From: Nemophila menziesii
Taxonomy: Eukaryota > Streptophyta > Magnoliopsida > Boraginales > Hydrophyllaceae
DNA: 64,000 nt
Direction: 5' to 3'
Assembly: GCA_029959085.1 (NCBI GenBank)
Contig: JARWIR010000014.1
Span: forward strand, 10,772,001 to 10,836,000
The stretch's first letter is position 1; each line of letters starts with the position of its first letter. Shown here piece after piece: positions 10,710 to 21,959 of the stretch. The notes under the pieces were generated by a model. The model ran no database searches. It saw nothing but the letters and a program-made list of their open reading frames with translations, and was not told where the DNA came from. The translations under genes and the position numbers were made by a program.

Positions 10710-10955
10710 CCTGTGGATACTGAGCCAAACATTGAGTTTGGGGTTGGCCATGAAGTTTTATGGAAAGCTCACAAACGCGAGAATAGGCCACGAAGTTTCA
10801 AAGATTCGTGGATGGGACCATTCATTGTCACTAAGGTTGTTTCAGTCAAGGTGATAGAAATTCACCCCAAAACTGGGGTCAAGCGCAGATTAGTTGACGG
10901 TCATAGCCTTACTCGTTGTTGGGGAGGCTATATTCGCAAATCTCGACAGAGGTAA
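10710..10955 (+). pseudogene. E1 integrase C-terminal (GPY/F) domain fused after protease
   Basis: Same frame as the protease, after one stop. The translation contains GHEVLWKAHK, SWMGPFIVTKVVS, VIEIHPKTG and LTRCWGGYIRKS, which matches the gypsy integrase C-terminal module with its GPF box. The RT, RNase H and integrase HHCC/DDE core that should lie between protease and this segment are wholly missing. The same junction is present in element D. The module may act in chromatin or DNA contact during integration; here it cannot be catalytic. Confidence 0.8.
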
Positions 10956-10956
10956 C

Positions 10957-11010
10957 ACGTCTAACTTTGAAAGACGTTAAACAAAAGTGTTGTACGGGAG
11001 ACAACCCGTA
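10957..11010 (+). other. Post-pol double hairpin (E1)
   Basis: ACGTCT at 10957-10962 pairs with AGACGT at 10972-10977, and TACGGG at 10993-10998 pairs with CCCGTA at 11005-11010. The block starts two bases after the TAA at 10953-10955 and recurs in A, C and D. Confidence 0.7.
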
Positions 11011-11159
11011 GTTTTTTTAAATTTTTCATGTCTTTTACGTTTTTAATTTATGTTTAATTTAGTTGTTTTTAGTTGATAATGCATATTTGAGAAAGGTATT
11101 AGTGTTTTTGGTGTGTAGGAATTGGAGAAACCGAGTTAGGGACGCGAGGAAAATTTTTC

Positions 11160-11560
11160 GGAGCGAAGGAATGACCTGCGCGGACTACCCCCGCGAACTA
11201 CCCCTAGTCCGCAGGTATGCACCGCAGGGTAAAAACCCGTACCACGGGTGGAGCCACGGGTCCTATCCAGAACCGAGAAAAAATTGACCCGCGGACTACC
11301 CCCTGCACCGTGCCCTGGTCCGCAGGGCAAAAACGCGTGCCACGGGGTAGGTCCACGTGTATTTGGACAAAGACACATCAAGAAGGCGTGGGGTACCCTG
11401 CGGTGTATCGCGCCATGGTCCGCAGAGCAAAAACGCGTGCCACGGGGTCGTACCACGGGTATTATCCAGTGGGTAAAATTTTTCGACCATCAGATGTCGC
11501 GGACTACCCCGCGGTACACCCATGGTCCGCAGGCATGGTCCGCACGAGCCGCCAGAGAGA
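11160..11560 (+). promoter_or_regulatory. CpG-rich inverted-repeat cluster upstream of ORF3 (E1)
   Basis: About 400 bp with many CpG sites and repeated units such as GGTCCGCAGG, CGCGGACTACCCC, CCGCGGTACACC and GTGCCACGGGGT in both orientations, so several stems are possible. It ends about 20 bp before a TATAAATG box at 11582-11589. ORFs across it are low-complexity by-products. I infer an internal promoter or enhancer for ORF3. Confidence 0.55.
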
Positions 11561-11581
11561 GAAAAGAAAGGGATTCAAGTG

Positions 11582-11589
11582 TATAAATG
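11582..11589 (+). promoter_or_regulatory. Candidate internal TATA box ahead of ORF3 (E1)
   Basis: TATAAATG follows the CpG cluster and is followed by about 400 bp of A/C-rich sequence with few ATGs, typical of a plant leader, up to the ORF3 ATG at 11994. Confidence 0.5.
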
Positions 11590-11970
11590 AGGTATTAAGC
11601 CATTATTCCGAATTTATTAAACCTAAAGCCTCTTTCTCTTCTCCAAAACTCTCCCAACTCCATTGAAGCTCATCAAAACCTTCACCAATCACCAAAACAC
11701 TACCCAATCATCAAGAAAAACACATCAAACCTTCTCTCCAACACATTACAAGAGAGATTCAAGCACCCAATCCTCACCAAATCCATTCAAATTGAAGAAT
11801 CAAGGAGCTTAAAATTTCACAATTCATCCTACAATTTCTTAAATCCAAGCCAACCCATTACAAATCCACCTTACCCACATAGAGATTCATCATCAATTCA
11901 CCTATCCTAAGCCAAATCAAGCTTGTTCAACCATTAATTCACAAGTTCAAATTTCAAGGGTTGCTAAAGC

Positions 11971-11985
11971 TTTGAGTTGGGGGTT
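11971..11985 (+). other. Purine (PPT-like) motif 9 nt before ORF3 ATG (E1)
   Basis: TTTGAGTTGGGGGTT closely matches the true polypurine tract at 14742-14757. Further copies lie at 13279-13293 and 13860-13873. Confidence 0.7.
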
Positions 11986-11993
11986 AATTGAAG

Positions 11994-13169
11994 ATGACTA
12001 ATAGAACAACAATTTTAGCTAACAAGAGGGAGGTAAAGAGTAACAAGGGATTGGATTTAAAAAAGAAGAAATCAATTGACAAAGGTGATAGTTTTAAATC
12101 AAAGGGTAAAGATAAAGTTGAGAAGAGTGGAATACCTTTGTTTGATCGTAATGGTAAAAAGCTTTACTTTTATGCAAAGGAGAAAACACAACCTCCACAA
12201 GGTCCTACACCCAAAGAGGAGAAAGAGGAAGCTTTAAAAATCTTGAAAGCTTCTGTAGAGAAACAATTGAAAGAACTACCTTTTGCTTATGAGAAAGTAT
12301 TCAAGGAAGAAGTTGGTATAAGAGAATATGCAAGATTCTTAGAGCTTGGTGAGAAATTGGGTTGGTCTACGTTCATGGTAAGACGTTCTGAATTATGTCA
12401 TGAGTTAGTTTTGGAATTCTATTTAGGCCTCTTTAGCCGAGATAGTAAAGGTTGTGTTCCGATTAGAGGAATGTTAGTTCCTTTCACAGTTGAGGAGATT
12501 AGAAACCACTTCAAGTTTAAGAAATTGAAAGGTTACTGCAAATTTGAAGAAGCGGTTGCTAAACGAAAAATCTTTGATGAGGAATTACTTTTTGAGCATG
12601 TATGAGACAAGGAGAAAGTGAAATCACATAAGGGAGAATTATAGGCACCCTGGCCTTACAAATATCTTCAATCGGATGCAAGAATTTGGCACAATTTCCT
12701 TGTCCCTAATATTTTTGGGAACACACAAACTTTGGATGTGACTATGAAGTACGCTCTACTTTTGGACTGTATTTTGAGAGGAGAAGAAGTTTAGATACGA
12801 TTCTCGGTCTCTCCTAAATCGGTTTATAATGTTAAATTTCCTACTATGATCACGTGTCTTGTGCGAGAAGCGAATGTTACATTGGGTGAAGAAGAGAAAC
12901 TCGAGTTTAAGACGAGTTATATTGATAATGCTTGGATCAAGGATATCTTTCAAAGAGCGGTTTCTACGCAAGTCTCGAAAGAAGAAAAGGAGCAAAGTTG
13001 GCAAGAGAAGATGGAGGAGCGTTTAACAAAATTCGAAGCAGCTCAAACTTCCTTAGTCAAGGATGTGGCACAAATCAACGCTAATCAAGTGCACATCATG
13101 AAACTCCTCGAGCAATTAACGAAAGGTCCAGCAAATCCAACATTGGATGTCAATGATGCGAGGCAATAG
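11994..13169 (+). pseudogene. E1 ORF3, Athila-type third ORF (putative plant transposon protein family)
   Basis: The ATG at 11994 begins MTNRTTILANKRE; MT[NK]R also starts the B, C and D copies. A Lys-rich N-terminus is followed by a globular region (LGWSTFMVRRSELCHELVLE, LGLFSRDSKGCVPIRG, VPFTVEEIRNHF). After a TGA at 12603, homology continues through two further stops (near 12640 and 12793) into PWPYKYLQ, WHNFLVPNIFG, LLLDCILRGEEV and then a coiled-coil tail (12846-13169; KMEERLTKFEAAQTSLVKDVAQ). The domain resembles, from memory, the Pfam family called putative plant transposon protein. Function unknown; it occupies the place of env-like ORFs, but I see no signal peptide or transmembrane segment. 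Confidence 0.75.
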
Positions 13170-13256
13170 CCTCGAGAGTATGTTCTCTTTCTTCCTTACC
13201 ATTTCTGTAAATATGTTTATCTGCTAATTTTAATTTCTGTTTTTCGAGTCTTTTTC

Positions 13257-13276
13257 GAGTCGTGGGGACACGGCTC
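13257..13276 (+). other. GGGA-loop hairpin downstream of ORF3 (E1)
   Basis: GAGTCGTG, GGGA, CACGGCTC: an 8-bp stem with one G-T pair and a GNRA-pattern loop, about 90 nt after the ORF3 stop and 3 nt before the purine motif at 13279-13293. Confidence 0.8.
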
Positions 13277-13299
13277 ATTTTTGAGTTGGGGGTGTGGGG

Positions 13300-14741
13300 A
13301 TTCGTTGTCTCTCATCTCCATTTTTCTGTTTTTAGGTAGAAATTAAAATTTTTGATACATGGGAATTAGATGTAGAGTGTGTTTAATAGCTTGAAAGCAT
13401 AAGCTCAGTGAATTGATGATAGTAAGTAATATGTTTATGAGCTATGTATGTATGCTTTGAGTATTTGCAGGAAAACACACGTTGATAGTAAAGAAAAGAT
13501 TAGTGAGCAATGCGATAGAAAGTATGTTCGATCTCAGGGAACCTTGAGAAGTGTGTAGGCCGTGAGATCCAAGCTAGTTGAAAAACCATTTGATGAAAGT
13601 GCTAAAGGTAAGAAAATAACGAAATTACGTAGTGTAGAAAGTGATTAAGGCAGTTCTTTCATATTTGAAGCCTTTGACGCCTTTTTATACCTGCTCACCT
13701 TGTGATTTTCGATTTTATATGCTATATCCTTCTCAGCCCCTTCTAGCCTTTCTAAAGCTTTTTATTGAAACACGTTATAAGCCATATCCCTTTAGATTAT
13801 AGGACTTTTCCATATGACCCGCACTCGAATCGCGATGCATAGACAGTTGTTTTAGAGCTTGAGTTTGGGGTGGTGGGTCCACCATTATCGGAATTGTTAT
13901 TGGGTTGGGATTTTTGGAGCTTATTAATTGTGCTTTGTGCTTTACATTAATGATGTTTCACAGATTTTTATTGTAACCCTTTGCCGGGGTAATAGTGAAT
14001 GAAAAAGAAGCTACGAGCTAAATTTGCCAACAAGGGCATTAAAAGAAAAAAATATATATATGAGAAAATAGCATGATATCTCAACATTAAAAGAGAGTCA
14101 TAGCTTGAGAAATTGATTTAAAAAGAAAAGAAAATATATATATTCGGACCGGCAAAGTGGATTTTTATGTGAACATCTTAAAGCTTTAACATGGGTTATT
14201 GGGGATGCTAAATTGTGCATCAAAGAATTCATTGGGTTGAGTGAGAAACGTTTTATGAGAGTAACTCAAGCTCTAGGGCGATTCGTTGATGGCTAGTGAG
14301 GAGAGAGCCAAAAGCTCACTCCAAATTATCCAAATATACTATCACACCGTCCCTAAGCCTAAATTACAACCTTAAAGACCTTTTGATCTTTGCTATGTAA
14401 TTGCGAAGTGATTGAGCCATTAGAGATTAGTTGAGTGGATCTTTGAATACTAGTGAAAATCGATGAACAATCTATAGCTCTCTTGGGGAACTGAGTAAAG
14501 TCCCAATCCTTCTTACATTGCGAAACTAATCTAATCTTGAATTCAAGCCGTGTTGACTGTGGATATGAGAAGTGTATAGGTATGTAGTTTATGAATATTA
14601 TTGCATGAAATTTTTTGAGTTATCTGCTTTAGGTTATTCTATATATTTTGCTATGTTCTTCCCATTGTGTTGAGAATTTTATAAGTGTGTATTTTTAGAC
14701 TTCCCTTTGTTTTTATCTTTATTGTATCGGGACGATACAAC
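13300..14741 (+). other. E1 3' untranslated region
   Basis: About 1.4 kb without a credible gene. It holds a further purine motif at 13860-13873 next to a GGTGGTGGG stretch. It matches the 3' regions of C (34785-41450 without LINE-1) and D (49489-50930) on the opposite strand. Confidence 0.75.
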
Positions 14742-14757
14742 TTTGAGTTGGGGGTCT
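14742..14757 (+). other. Polypurine tract of E1
   Basis: TTTGAGTTGGGGGTCT abuts the LTR start TGATG at 14758, the expected place for plus-strand priming. It is closely matched before the LTRs of A, C and D. Confidence 0.85.
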
Positions 14758-16263
14758 TGATGTCACCTCATTTGTGATAGATTTAAGTTAAGATGAGACA
14801 TCATTTTTAGTGATTTAGAAGTCATAAATGTCGATTTTCTTGTGAAATAGTGCACTTTCCTATTTTTAGTCTTGATTTAGTAAAATAATATTTTTAGAGC
14901 ATATTGGGTTTAATTGTTTATTTAGTGTGTAGCTTTAAAGATAATTATGGAGCTTAATTAGAGTCCAAGTTAAAGACTACAACTTATGGAAAGAGATTTG
15001 CATGGTAATTGGAGATAAAGAAACAAAAGCTAAAAAGATGGAAAAGGAAAAGCTGCCTAATCTGGGATTATGCAGTACACGCCTAAAGAAGTGCTATTTT
15101 ACCCAAGAAATAGGCCGATTTTGGTAATTTTCTTTCATAGGGACAAAGATAATTCTGTTACGATTCGTTTGGTATATTATGGAGCTCAAACCGACCAATA
15201 ACGAAGATGATATGCTCAAAACGGTCCAGCAGTGTTTATCTTTATTTCCATACGAATTTGAGTTGGGCTAGGAGTCCAATACTTTATCTCTTCCTCAAGA
15301 AAACGAATTAGGTCTTCTAAACACCTATAAATACACCCATATATAACTTGTAAAATCATCCTTGCTTAGAAAAACCTTATAATTATTTCTTAGTTATTGT
15401 AGAGAGCAAGATGATGTCTTTTGTAATTTCTTTTAGTTTATTTCCTTCAGGTATGAACTAAACTCCCCCATAGCTTGGGTTTTGCATAATGTATAATCTA
15501 TGAATTCTAATTCTTCTATCTAAGTTTCTTTGGGAATTATATGTTTTAATTTGATATTAGCTTCTTACTTAATATTTGTTTATGTGTTTTGATTTAATGT
15601 CTTTCCTAGAACTGATCAATTTAGGATTGTTTTAAGAGTAGTTAGATGGTCTCCTTGACAGGGTGTTTAACTATTGAACCACCACATAATGTCTAGTGTC
15701 GATATTAGTTCTGACAAAACATGATTCTAACTAGATAGTCATTAGGGTTTGTTTTAACCACCATATCACCAATGATTGCAGTATTTGCTTAGGGCCTTAG
15801 TAGCGTTTGATAACCCTATTTGAAATCACGTCTTGGTTCTGCCGTAGCCCCCTTAGTCGCTCTCCAGGTCTAAGGTATGGGAATTTAGAATCCTGACTAA
15901 GTATACCAAGAGCTAATATTCTCCCTTATTAACTAGATTTATAGATAGAATTAGAAGGATTAGTGCATACTAGCAAAACCTGAGCTATACTTCTCATCTC
16001 ATATTTCTTATCTTTTATTTTATTGTCTTTATTAGTTAATTTCAAAATTCTCTCTTTAATTTATTTGTCTTCTAATTATTTACTTTTACTCGTTATTTTT
16101 ACTCACGCGATTAACACACTTAAGTCCCTGAGAACGAACTTAACTAATCATTAAAACTTGCATACGTCCTGTAATACTTGCAGTACTGTGCCTGTCTAGG
16201 GTGAGAGTGCGTAGTTTCTCGGCTTAATTTTATCTTATTTTTATCACACCCTAGGCACCACCA
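14758..16263 (+). mobile_element. E1 LTR 2 (shared by the two tandem internal regions)
   Basis: 1506 bp from TGATGTCACC to CACCACCA. It follows a polypurine tract and is followed by a second PBS and gag, so it is 3' LTR to one unit and 5' LTR to the next. A TATAAATA box is at 15326-15333. The start hairpin (14758-14803) has one mismatch (TGATGTCAC). Confidence 0.93.
16196..16254 (+). other. Inverted repeat near the U5 end of E1 LTR 2
   Basis: CTAGGGTG at 16196-16203 and CACCCTAG at 16247-16254 are perfect 8-bp inverted repeats. They recur at 7875-7933 in LTR 1 and, on the other strand, in the C and D LTRs (for example 33280-33287 with 33321-33328). Confidence 0.75.
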
Positions 16264-16269
16264 AGTTTT

Positions 16270-16288
16270 TGGCGCCGCTGCCGGGGAC
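16270..16288 (+). other. Primer-binding site (tRNA-Asp type), E1 copy 2
   Basis: Identical 19 bases to the site at 7949-7967, placed six bases after LTR 2. Confidence 0.85.
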
Positions 16289-16512
16289 TTGTGTGTCGTT
16301 AGCGTGTGGGTTATCTATTTCGAGTAGTAGTTTTTAATTAGTTTTGACTTTTCAGTTTTTAGTTTTTATTTTTCCAGATTTACGCTTGTGGTTTGCTTTA
16401 GTCTTTTTCAGGTTTCACAGTGTTTAATTCTTGGCCTCCTTTATCGGAGCCTGAGAGGAGCTTCAGACCTTACAACAAACGAGTTCGTGAGGAAAGAGCC
16501 TTAAGAAGAGCA

Positions 16513-17610
16513 ATGGCAGCCCAAGATCCACCACTTGGTGGCCAACTCAATCCGAGAGGTCCACCACCACCTGGTGGTCTACAACAAAATCAACCAGGGA
16601 TCCAACAACAAAATCCACCACCTGGTGTACAACTACCAGTAGGAGGAGGTAATGGGCAGAATAACCTTAATAACCAACATAACCGAGTTGAACAAGACCT
16701 TCCTGGCCTTCATGTACCATTCCATGTTCAACCAATCGGTTACCACCCTCCAGAGATTCCGAATATTAAATTTAAACCCGATCCGGGTATGCTCAGTCAA
16801 TTTCAAAGTTTCGGACTCTACACTGGTACAGCAATTAAGGATCCGGTAAGATCGATTCAGAAGTTCATGCAGATTTGTGATGCCTACATTACTCCTGGCA
16901 TTACACGCGAGCAACTGTATTGTCATATGTTTTCCTTCTTCTTGACCGGTAGAGCTAGCGAATGGCTAGAGAGACAACCACATGGAACTATTCATTCTTG
17001 GAGAGAACTTCAAGCCGCGTTCTTTAACCGATTTTATCCGAAGAGCATGAGACTCAAAGATCAAACCGAGCTTGCAAGATTTTGCCAAGAAGATGGAGAA
17101 ACAGTGGGAGAAGCATGGACAAGGTTTCAACAAAAGTTAGCTAGATGTCCGCTCCATGGTTATACACCTGCTCTACAACTTGCTATGTTCTATGAAGGTC
17201 TTAATGATAAAGGTAGAGAGAAAGTGGATAACATTGGAAAGGGTAATTTCGTGTCCATGAATCATAATGAAGCTTCCAAGGTGTTAGAAAATATTATGGA
17301 ACTAGAGAGAAGTTGGCCTTCAACGCGAGCTTCTGTAGCAAAGACCCGAGGAACGCTTCGTTTAGATGCAGAAACTGCGAACTCATCCCAAATATCCGCG
17401 TTAGAAAATCAAATCAAAGAGCTGAAAATAGAGATGCAAAAGAGTTTAGCCGCTGCAAACGTAGTACAAGAAGCACAAGGTTGTCAAGAATGTGGGGTTA
17501 ACAATCATACATGGGAAGAGTGCGAATCAAATCCACAATCTGTTAACTTTATATCCAACCGCGGAGGTTATCAATGGGGTAACCGAAACCACCCGGGTGA
17601 GAGTGCGTAG
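16513..17610 (+). pseudogene. E1 gag, second copy, 3'-truncated
   Basis: The start (MAAQDPPLGG) and sequence closely match gag copy 1, with a six-residue insertion (PPGVQL) in the proline-rich part. Capsid core and the zinc knuckle (CQECGVNNHTWEEC) are kept. At about 17595-17598 the sequence switches from gag (CCGGGT) into the end of an LTR (GGGTGAGAG), so the protein ends HPGESA and the Q-rich tail, protease and everything downstream are lost. Four bases, GGGT, are shared at the junction. Confidence 0.9.
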
Positions 17611-17659
17611 TTTCTCGGCTTAATTTTATCTTATTTTTATCACACCCTAGGCACCACCA
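17595..17659 (+). mobile_element. E1 LTR 3, last 65 bp
   Basis: Matches 16199-16263 of LTR 2 and ends CACCACCA directly before the right TSD. It is joined to the interior of gag. Confidence 0.92.
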
Positions 17660-17664
17660 GGCAC
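17660..17664 (+). repeat. Target-site duplication of E1, right (GGCAC)
   Basis: Matches 6432-6436. Confidence 0.9.
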
Positions 17665-17778
17665 CTTTCTTGTATAGCACATATTGATCATTTGTGGTAG
17701 TGGAGGTGATTCTTTAGCTCTATTTTCATTCAAGATTCGTGGTGGGGATCGGTGAACTTGTTGTGGTATTGTGAACCT

Positions 17779-18530
17779 TTATTTCTTCAATTGACACCCA
17801 ACCACTTCACATTCATCTTCGCTTTCAACCCAATCTTCCACTATTACCTCATTAGGTTTTTGCTGTGGAATCTCTCTAATCTTGATCACCTCTTCTTCGT
17901 TTTTGTGTTCTATATCTTGATCATGTGCACGCACCATTGGAATAGAAATTTCTATGTTAACTTCTAGTATTTGCGTTGCTACTCCTTCTTCCACTATGTG
18001 GTCTCCATTTGTAATTGGCACAGTGGTCTTATCACTATCACTGTTATTTTCTTTCAACCCTTCATCCGCAACTACTTCTTCCAGTTGGTCTCTTCGATCC
18101 CTTGGCGGAGTTGAATCTTCATAAGACTTACTACTATGGGAAATATATTCGTCTAGCATCTGGTCTATTTGGGCACCTCTTTCCTCGTTTTCATGAATGT
18201 ATTTAGCAAGTGTTTCATTCAAATCGGCAAAGAGTTATTTGTGGAGGTTGTTGAATGTTCCATCTTTGATCTTGCTGGTAGTGATACGATGGTTGTTGTT
18301 GATTATTCTCAACCCAATGGTGGTTCCATGCTTGTTCTTGCTGATAGTGATAAGGAGATTGTTGTTGATTGTTCCTAGTCCATTGGTTGTTCCATCCTTG
18401 CTCTTGCGGGTGTTGATAAGGTGGTTGGTAGAAGTTACTACCCTATTGTTGTTGTCCCAAAGAAATCTTCCAAATCGGCGAATGGACCAGGATTTGGGTA
18501 ATGTCCTCCATACATCTTTAATTGAATCTC
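17779..18530 (-). pseudogene. Element A gag tail and acidic spacer, degenerate
   Basis: The clearest frame is 17779-18222 (147 codons), Glu/Asp-rich: QIDQMLDEYISHSSKSYEDS, RRDQLEEVVADEG, DWVESEDECEVVG. Upstream (18223-18530) short frames in several registers are rich in Asn, Gln, Tyr and Trp, like the tail of an Athila gag after the zinc knuckle. The capsid core is not recognisable. Assigned to gag by composition and by lying just inside the primer site. Confidence 0.5.
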
Positions 18531-18654
18531 TTGATCTTTACCTGAACATAAGAACCTGTAAAAGAAAACAAAAACAAAAAACAAGCATAAAACTGAAAAA
18601 TAAACAAACAAATAAAACTACTTAAATATTAAACACTGGAGTCACACGCAACAA

Positions 18655-18671
18655 TTCTCGGAAGCGGTGCC
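18655..18671 (-). other. Degenerate primer-binding site of element A
   Basis: On the minus strand TGGCACCGCTTCCGAGAA lies seven bases inside the LTR. It differs at several bases from the tRNA-Asp-type site in E1 and C. Confidence 0.65.
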
Positions 18672-18678
18672 AAAAAGT

Positions 18679-20286
18679 TGGTGGGTCCTTCGGTGTTATA
18701 AAATTAAGTACTGAAAATAAAGGAACCACAATACCGTAAGTGCACGGTTGTCCAAGTAATACTCCGATAAATCGGGTTTCGTTCTCAAGGATTGGACTAG
18801 TATAACTCAAGTGTTCAATAGATAAGAAGTAGTAATTGCTAATACAGAAAATAAAATATAAAAGATATTTGTTTGGTTTTGAGTTATTAAACTACTAGAC
18901 ACAAAGAAACAAATTAATGAAAGTAAATACTAAAAGATTAAGACGCAGATATGAGCTATACTGGAGTCTTGCTAGGGAATCACCTAAACTTACATAATTA
19001 ATGCTTTCGTTAAGGGTAGAAATGATATTTCTATATAACTCGGAACTCTAATATCTCCTAGACCCCTGTCGGGTGAACCTGGGAGCTATCCTAAAGTACT
19101 ATAAACCCCTATATGGGCGAATATGCCTCTTCGGATGTGAAGTATTTACCTCTTTGGCTATGTTATTAGTTAAGTTTGTCGGTCAATAACAGACATTACA
19201 CGGATATTATTTAAGTCTGTAATCAAACCCCCCTTGTCGGATGATCACTTCGCCACTAAAGTGAATAGCCCAATTACGATAACCTATTTCTAATTAGCTA
19301 GGTCAGAAATAGTAAATAAGAACAAAATAATATCCAATATAACATACCCAGTTCAAATTAAACTAGAAACTAATCCCAAATTAAAATACATTAATTAAAT
19401 AAATTAGGGTTCATCCCATTACGCGATTCTCAAGAATGTAAGGATTAGCTCATAATAAAAGTAAAAAAAAAATCAATAATATACATGTTCCTAATAACAG
19501 AAATAAAATAAGAACCTAGATAGATGAATTGACTTGAGTCGTTGTTGGAGGAAAAGGATTCTCCATCTTCTGTTCTTGCTTCCGCCTCTTGACACTCTCT
19601 CAAAGGATGATTTAAGGTTTCATGAGAGGTGGTTCTGACTCTCTCTCTCTCCAAGGATGTTGTAAATTGAAGAAAAATTGAGAGGTGTCGAATAATGATG
19701 TCTAAAGGAGCTTATAAAGTGCTCAAAATCGGATTAGGGCTTAGGTTAAGAGCATTAGATCAAATTATAAAAAAACCAAGCCCATCTTCTTCTTTAATTC
19801 CCGTAACTGGCGTACAGCCCTTAGTAAAACGGCTGTAACTTTTGCATTCATTTCCAAATAGACTCATTCCAGTTGCTAAATCTTCCTAACTCACATAGAC
19901 ATCTTTTCTATTTCACGGCCCAAAGGCTGAATCCGCATCTAAGTGGCCCAAAAACAGCAATTAGTAACAACCTTCCAGATCTGCAACTTCTTTAGTCAAT
20001 TCTTCGGAAATTCTTTTCTAGCCTTTAACTCTTCCGCTTGATCTTGGACTTTAATTCTCACTTCTCCTCCTTGTATTCGTGCTCCATAGCATCCATGGAC
20101 TTAAGAACTTTGCACTAAAAACAAACAAATTAACGTACAAAAGCTCTAAAAATAAAATAACATAATTTTAAGGGGAAAAAATGCAATATAACGAAATAAG
20201 AATAAAAGACTATCAAAATAAGTCTAATATTCACCTAAAATGATGTATACTAAGGGCTAATATTTAGAACACAACGTGAGACATCA
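18679..20286 (-). mobile_element. LTR shared by elements A (as 5' LTR) and B (as 3' LTR)
   Basis: 1608 bp. A primer site and gag region lie to its left and a purine tract and 3' region to its right, both in minus orientation, so one LTR serves two internal regions. The hairpin at its start (20241-20286) keeps the 46-nt spacing but the stem is partly decayed (TGATGTATAC against TGAGACATCA). Confidence 0.88.
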
Positions 20287-21650
20287 AGACCCCCAACGCA
20301 AACCTTTGTCGTTCCGACAGAGTAAAATAAAGATTAAGGCCGAAGGTTAACGCAGAAATGCAGAGTCTAGTGAATAATACCCAAAGCACAACTTGAAACA
20401 AATCTCATATAGTATAACTTAGGAATTAATATACACATATACCTATCATGCAAAATCAAACACATAAAATATCAATCCAAATTAAATTCACAATGCTAGA
20501 AGGTTACACTTATACTTATCTCAAATTGCGTGGCTATAGGGTGTTCATTGATCCTTACTTGTTTTGAATGCTCCACTTAATATACTTCTTCTTAGCTGAA
20601 TTGGATATCCATTATGTATCTAGGAATCACGAGGCCTTTATGGTTTTAGTGTTGGCTTAGGGACGTATGGTATGTATATTTGGTAAATTTGAAGTGAGCT
20701 TTTGGCTCTCTCCTCACTTACCATTAACAACTGTCCAAGAGCTTGAGTTTACACTCTAATATGTTCTCACTCAAGCCATTTGACGCACTAATTTAGCATC
20801 CCCTAGTTAACCCAATAAGCACTAAAATGATTTCCAAAATTTTCACTTTGCCGGTTACTTTATTCTTTTTTTTCTTTTTTCATTCTTTTCTCTCTCTCTT
20901 TTTGTGTACAGTCGATAACCGAGTTCCTAGTTAGTGATGAATAGGTTCCCAGTTGTCTTCTACATTGACAACTTTTATCGTTCATTTTTTCCAAGGACCC
21001 AGCCAAAGGGTTACTAATAATATATCATCGAATTGCACATTGATAGAAACGCATATAACTTCCCTACCAATGTGGTTTCCCACCACCCTAAACTCAAGCT
21101 CAAGACAGGAAGTCTCAGGATTGTGATTCAAGTGCGAGTCATATGGAAATGCCTAATAAACTAAGGGTATATGGGCTTATACCGTGGCAACAAAAGAAAG
21201 GCTTAAAGGCTAAAAGTGGGGCTAAGATGTATATAATTAAATCATGGAATAGAAGGCTAAAAAGTCTCAAATGGCTATCAAATAACTCCCTTTATCATTT
21301 TCCTAGTTACATAACTCGCCTCTTGTTCATATCTAAGTGGGTTCTCTACTTATTTAGATCTCACGTTCTACAAACCACTCATTTTCCTTAAGTACAAGTT
21401 TACTTCTCTTGCATTGTTCATTAATATTTCCTATCAATTACCTAATGTTTGCATTCAATTATAGTGCATTTTACATCAACTCCTAAGGTATACTATTTTC
21501 TATCATAAATTCATAAGAAGTGTGCTTAATGGGGACATTCAAAATACTCTACAATCAAACGCCACCCTCAATTAATTTTATTTAAAGCATTAAAACAAAT
21601 AACAGAAAAAAATTGAATGAGGCAACGAACCCCACCTCAAACTCAAAAAT
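20287..21650 (-). other. Element B 3' untranslated region
   Basis: Begins with a degenerate purine tract (20287-20300) and holds purine motifs at 21085-21099 and 21634-21648. No credible ORF. It aligns in layout with the same regions of A, C, D and E1. Confidence 0.7.
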
Positions 21651-21670
21651 GATTCGCGTCCCCACGACTC
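21651..21670 (-). other. GGGA-loop hairpin downstream of ORF3 (element B)
   Basis: Minus-strand GAGTCGTG, GGGA, CGCGAATC: the stem has one mismatch and one wobble, the loop is unchanged. Confidence 0.7.
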
Positions 21671-21959
21671 AAAAAGACTAAGTAAAGAAAATAAACTAAT
21701 GTACACTAATAATGAGAAAGATAGAAGGAAACGTAGCTTAACCAGCACGAGGCTGGTTTCTAGTGTTCCGTGTAGATCTCAAATTCTCTAGAATCGTCCT
21801 TATGAGTACCAATTCTTCTGTTACCTTTACCACAGCTGTTATCATCTCATCTTTTTCTCCTCTAAAGCTCTAATTCGTTCTTCTAACTTGTTTCCATTCA
21901 CTGTCTTCTTCTTGCGTGTAAGATGTCTAGGACCCCGTTCTTTTAATTTTGGAGCTGCC

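Larger units (their letters stand above)
6437..17659 (+). mobile_element. Element E1: gypsy (Athila-like) element with three LTR copies, non-autonomous
   Basis: Structure: LTR (6437-7942), internal region with gag, protease, integrase C-terminus and ORF3 (7943-14757), LTR (14758-16263), second PBS and truncated gag, and the last 65 bp of a third LTR (17595-17659). The whole unit is bounded by GGCAC on both sides, so it occupies one insertion site. RT, RNase H and the integrase catalytic core are missing, so movement would need enzymes from a related element such as C. The two full LTRs are both 1506 bp and differ by roughly 2% by eye. Confidence 0.92.
17665..18678 (-). mobile_element. Element A internal region, 5' portion
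   Basis: Continues the minus-strand element interrupted by E1. It contains a gag-derived tail and the primer site next to the LTR at 18679. Removing E1 leaves about 4 kb between the A LTRs, with no pol, so A is a gag-bearing non-autonomous element. Confidence 0.8.

Noticed and set aside
11063..11666. Overlapping ORFs of 70-150 codons in both strands
   Set aside because: They arise because the CpG-rich repeat cluster is poor in stop codons; composition is biased and no domain is visible.
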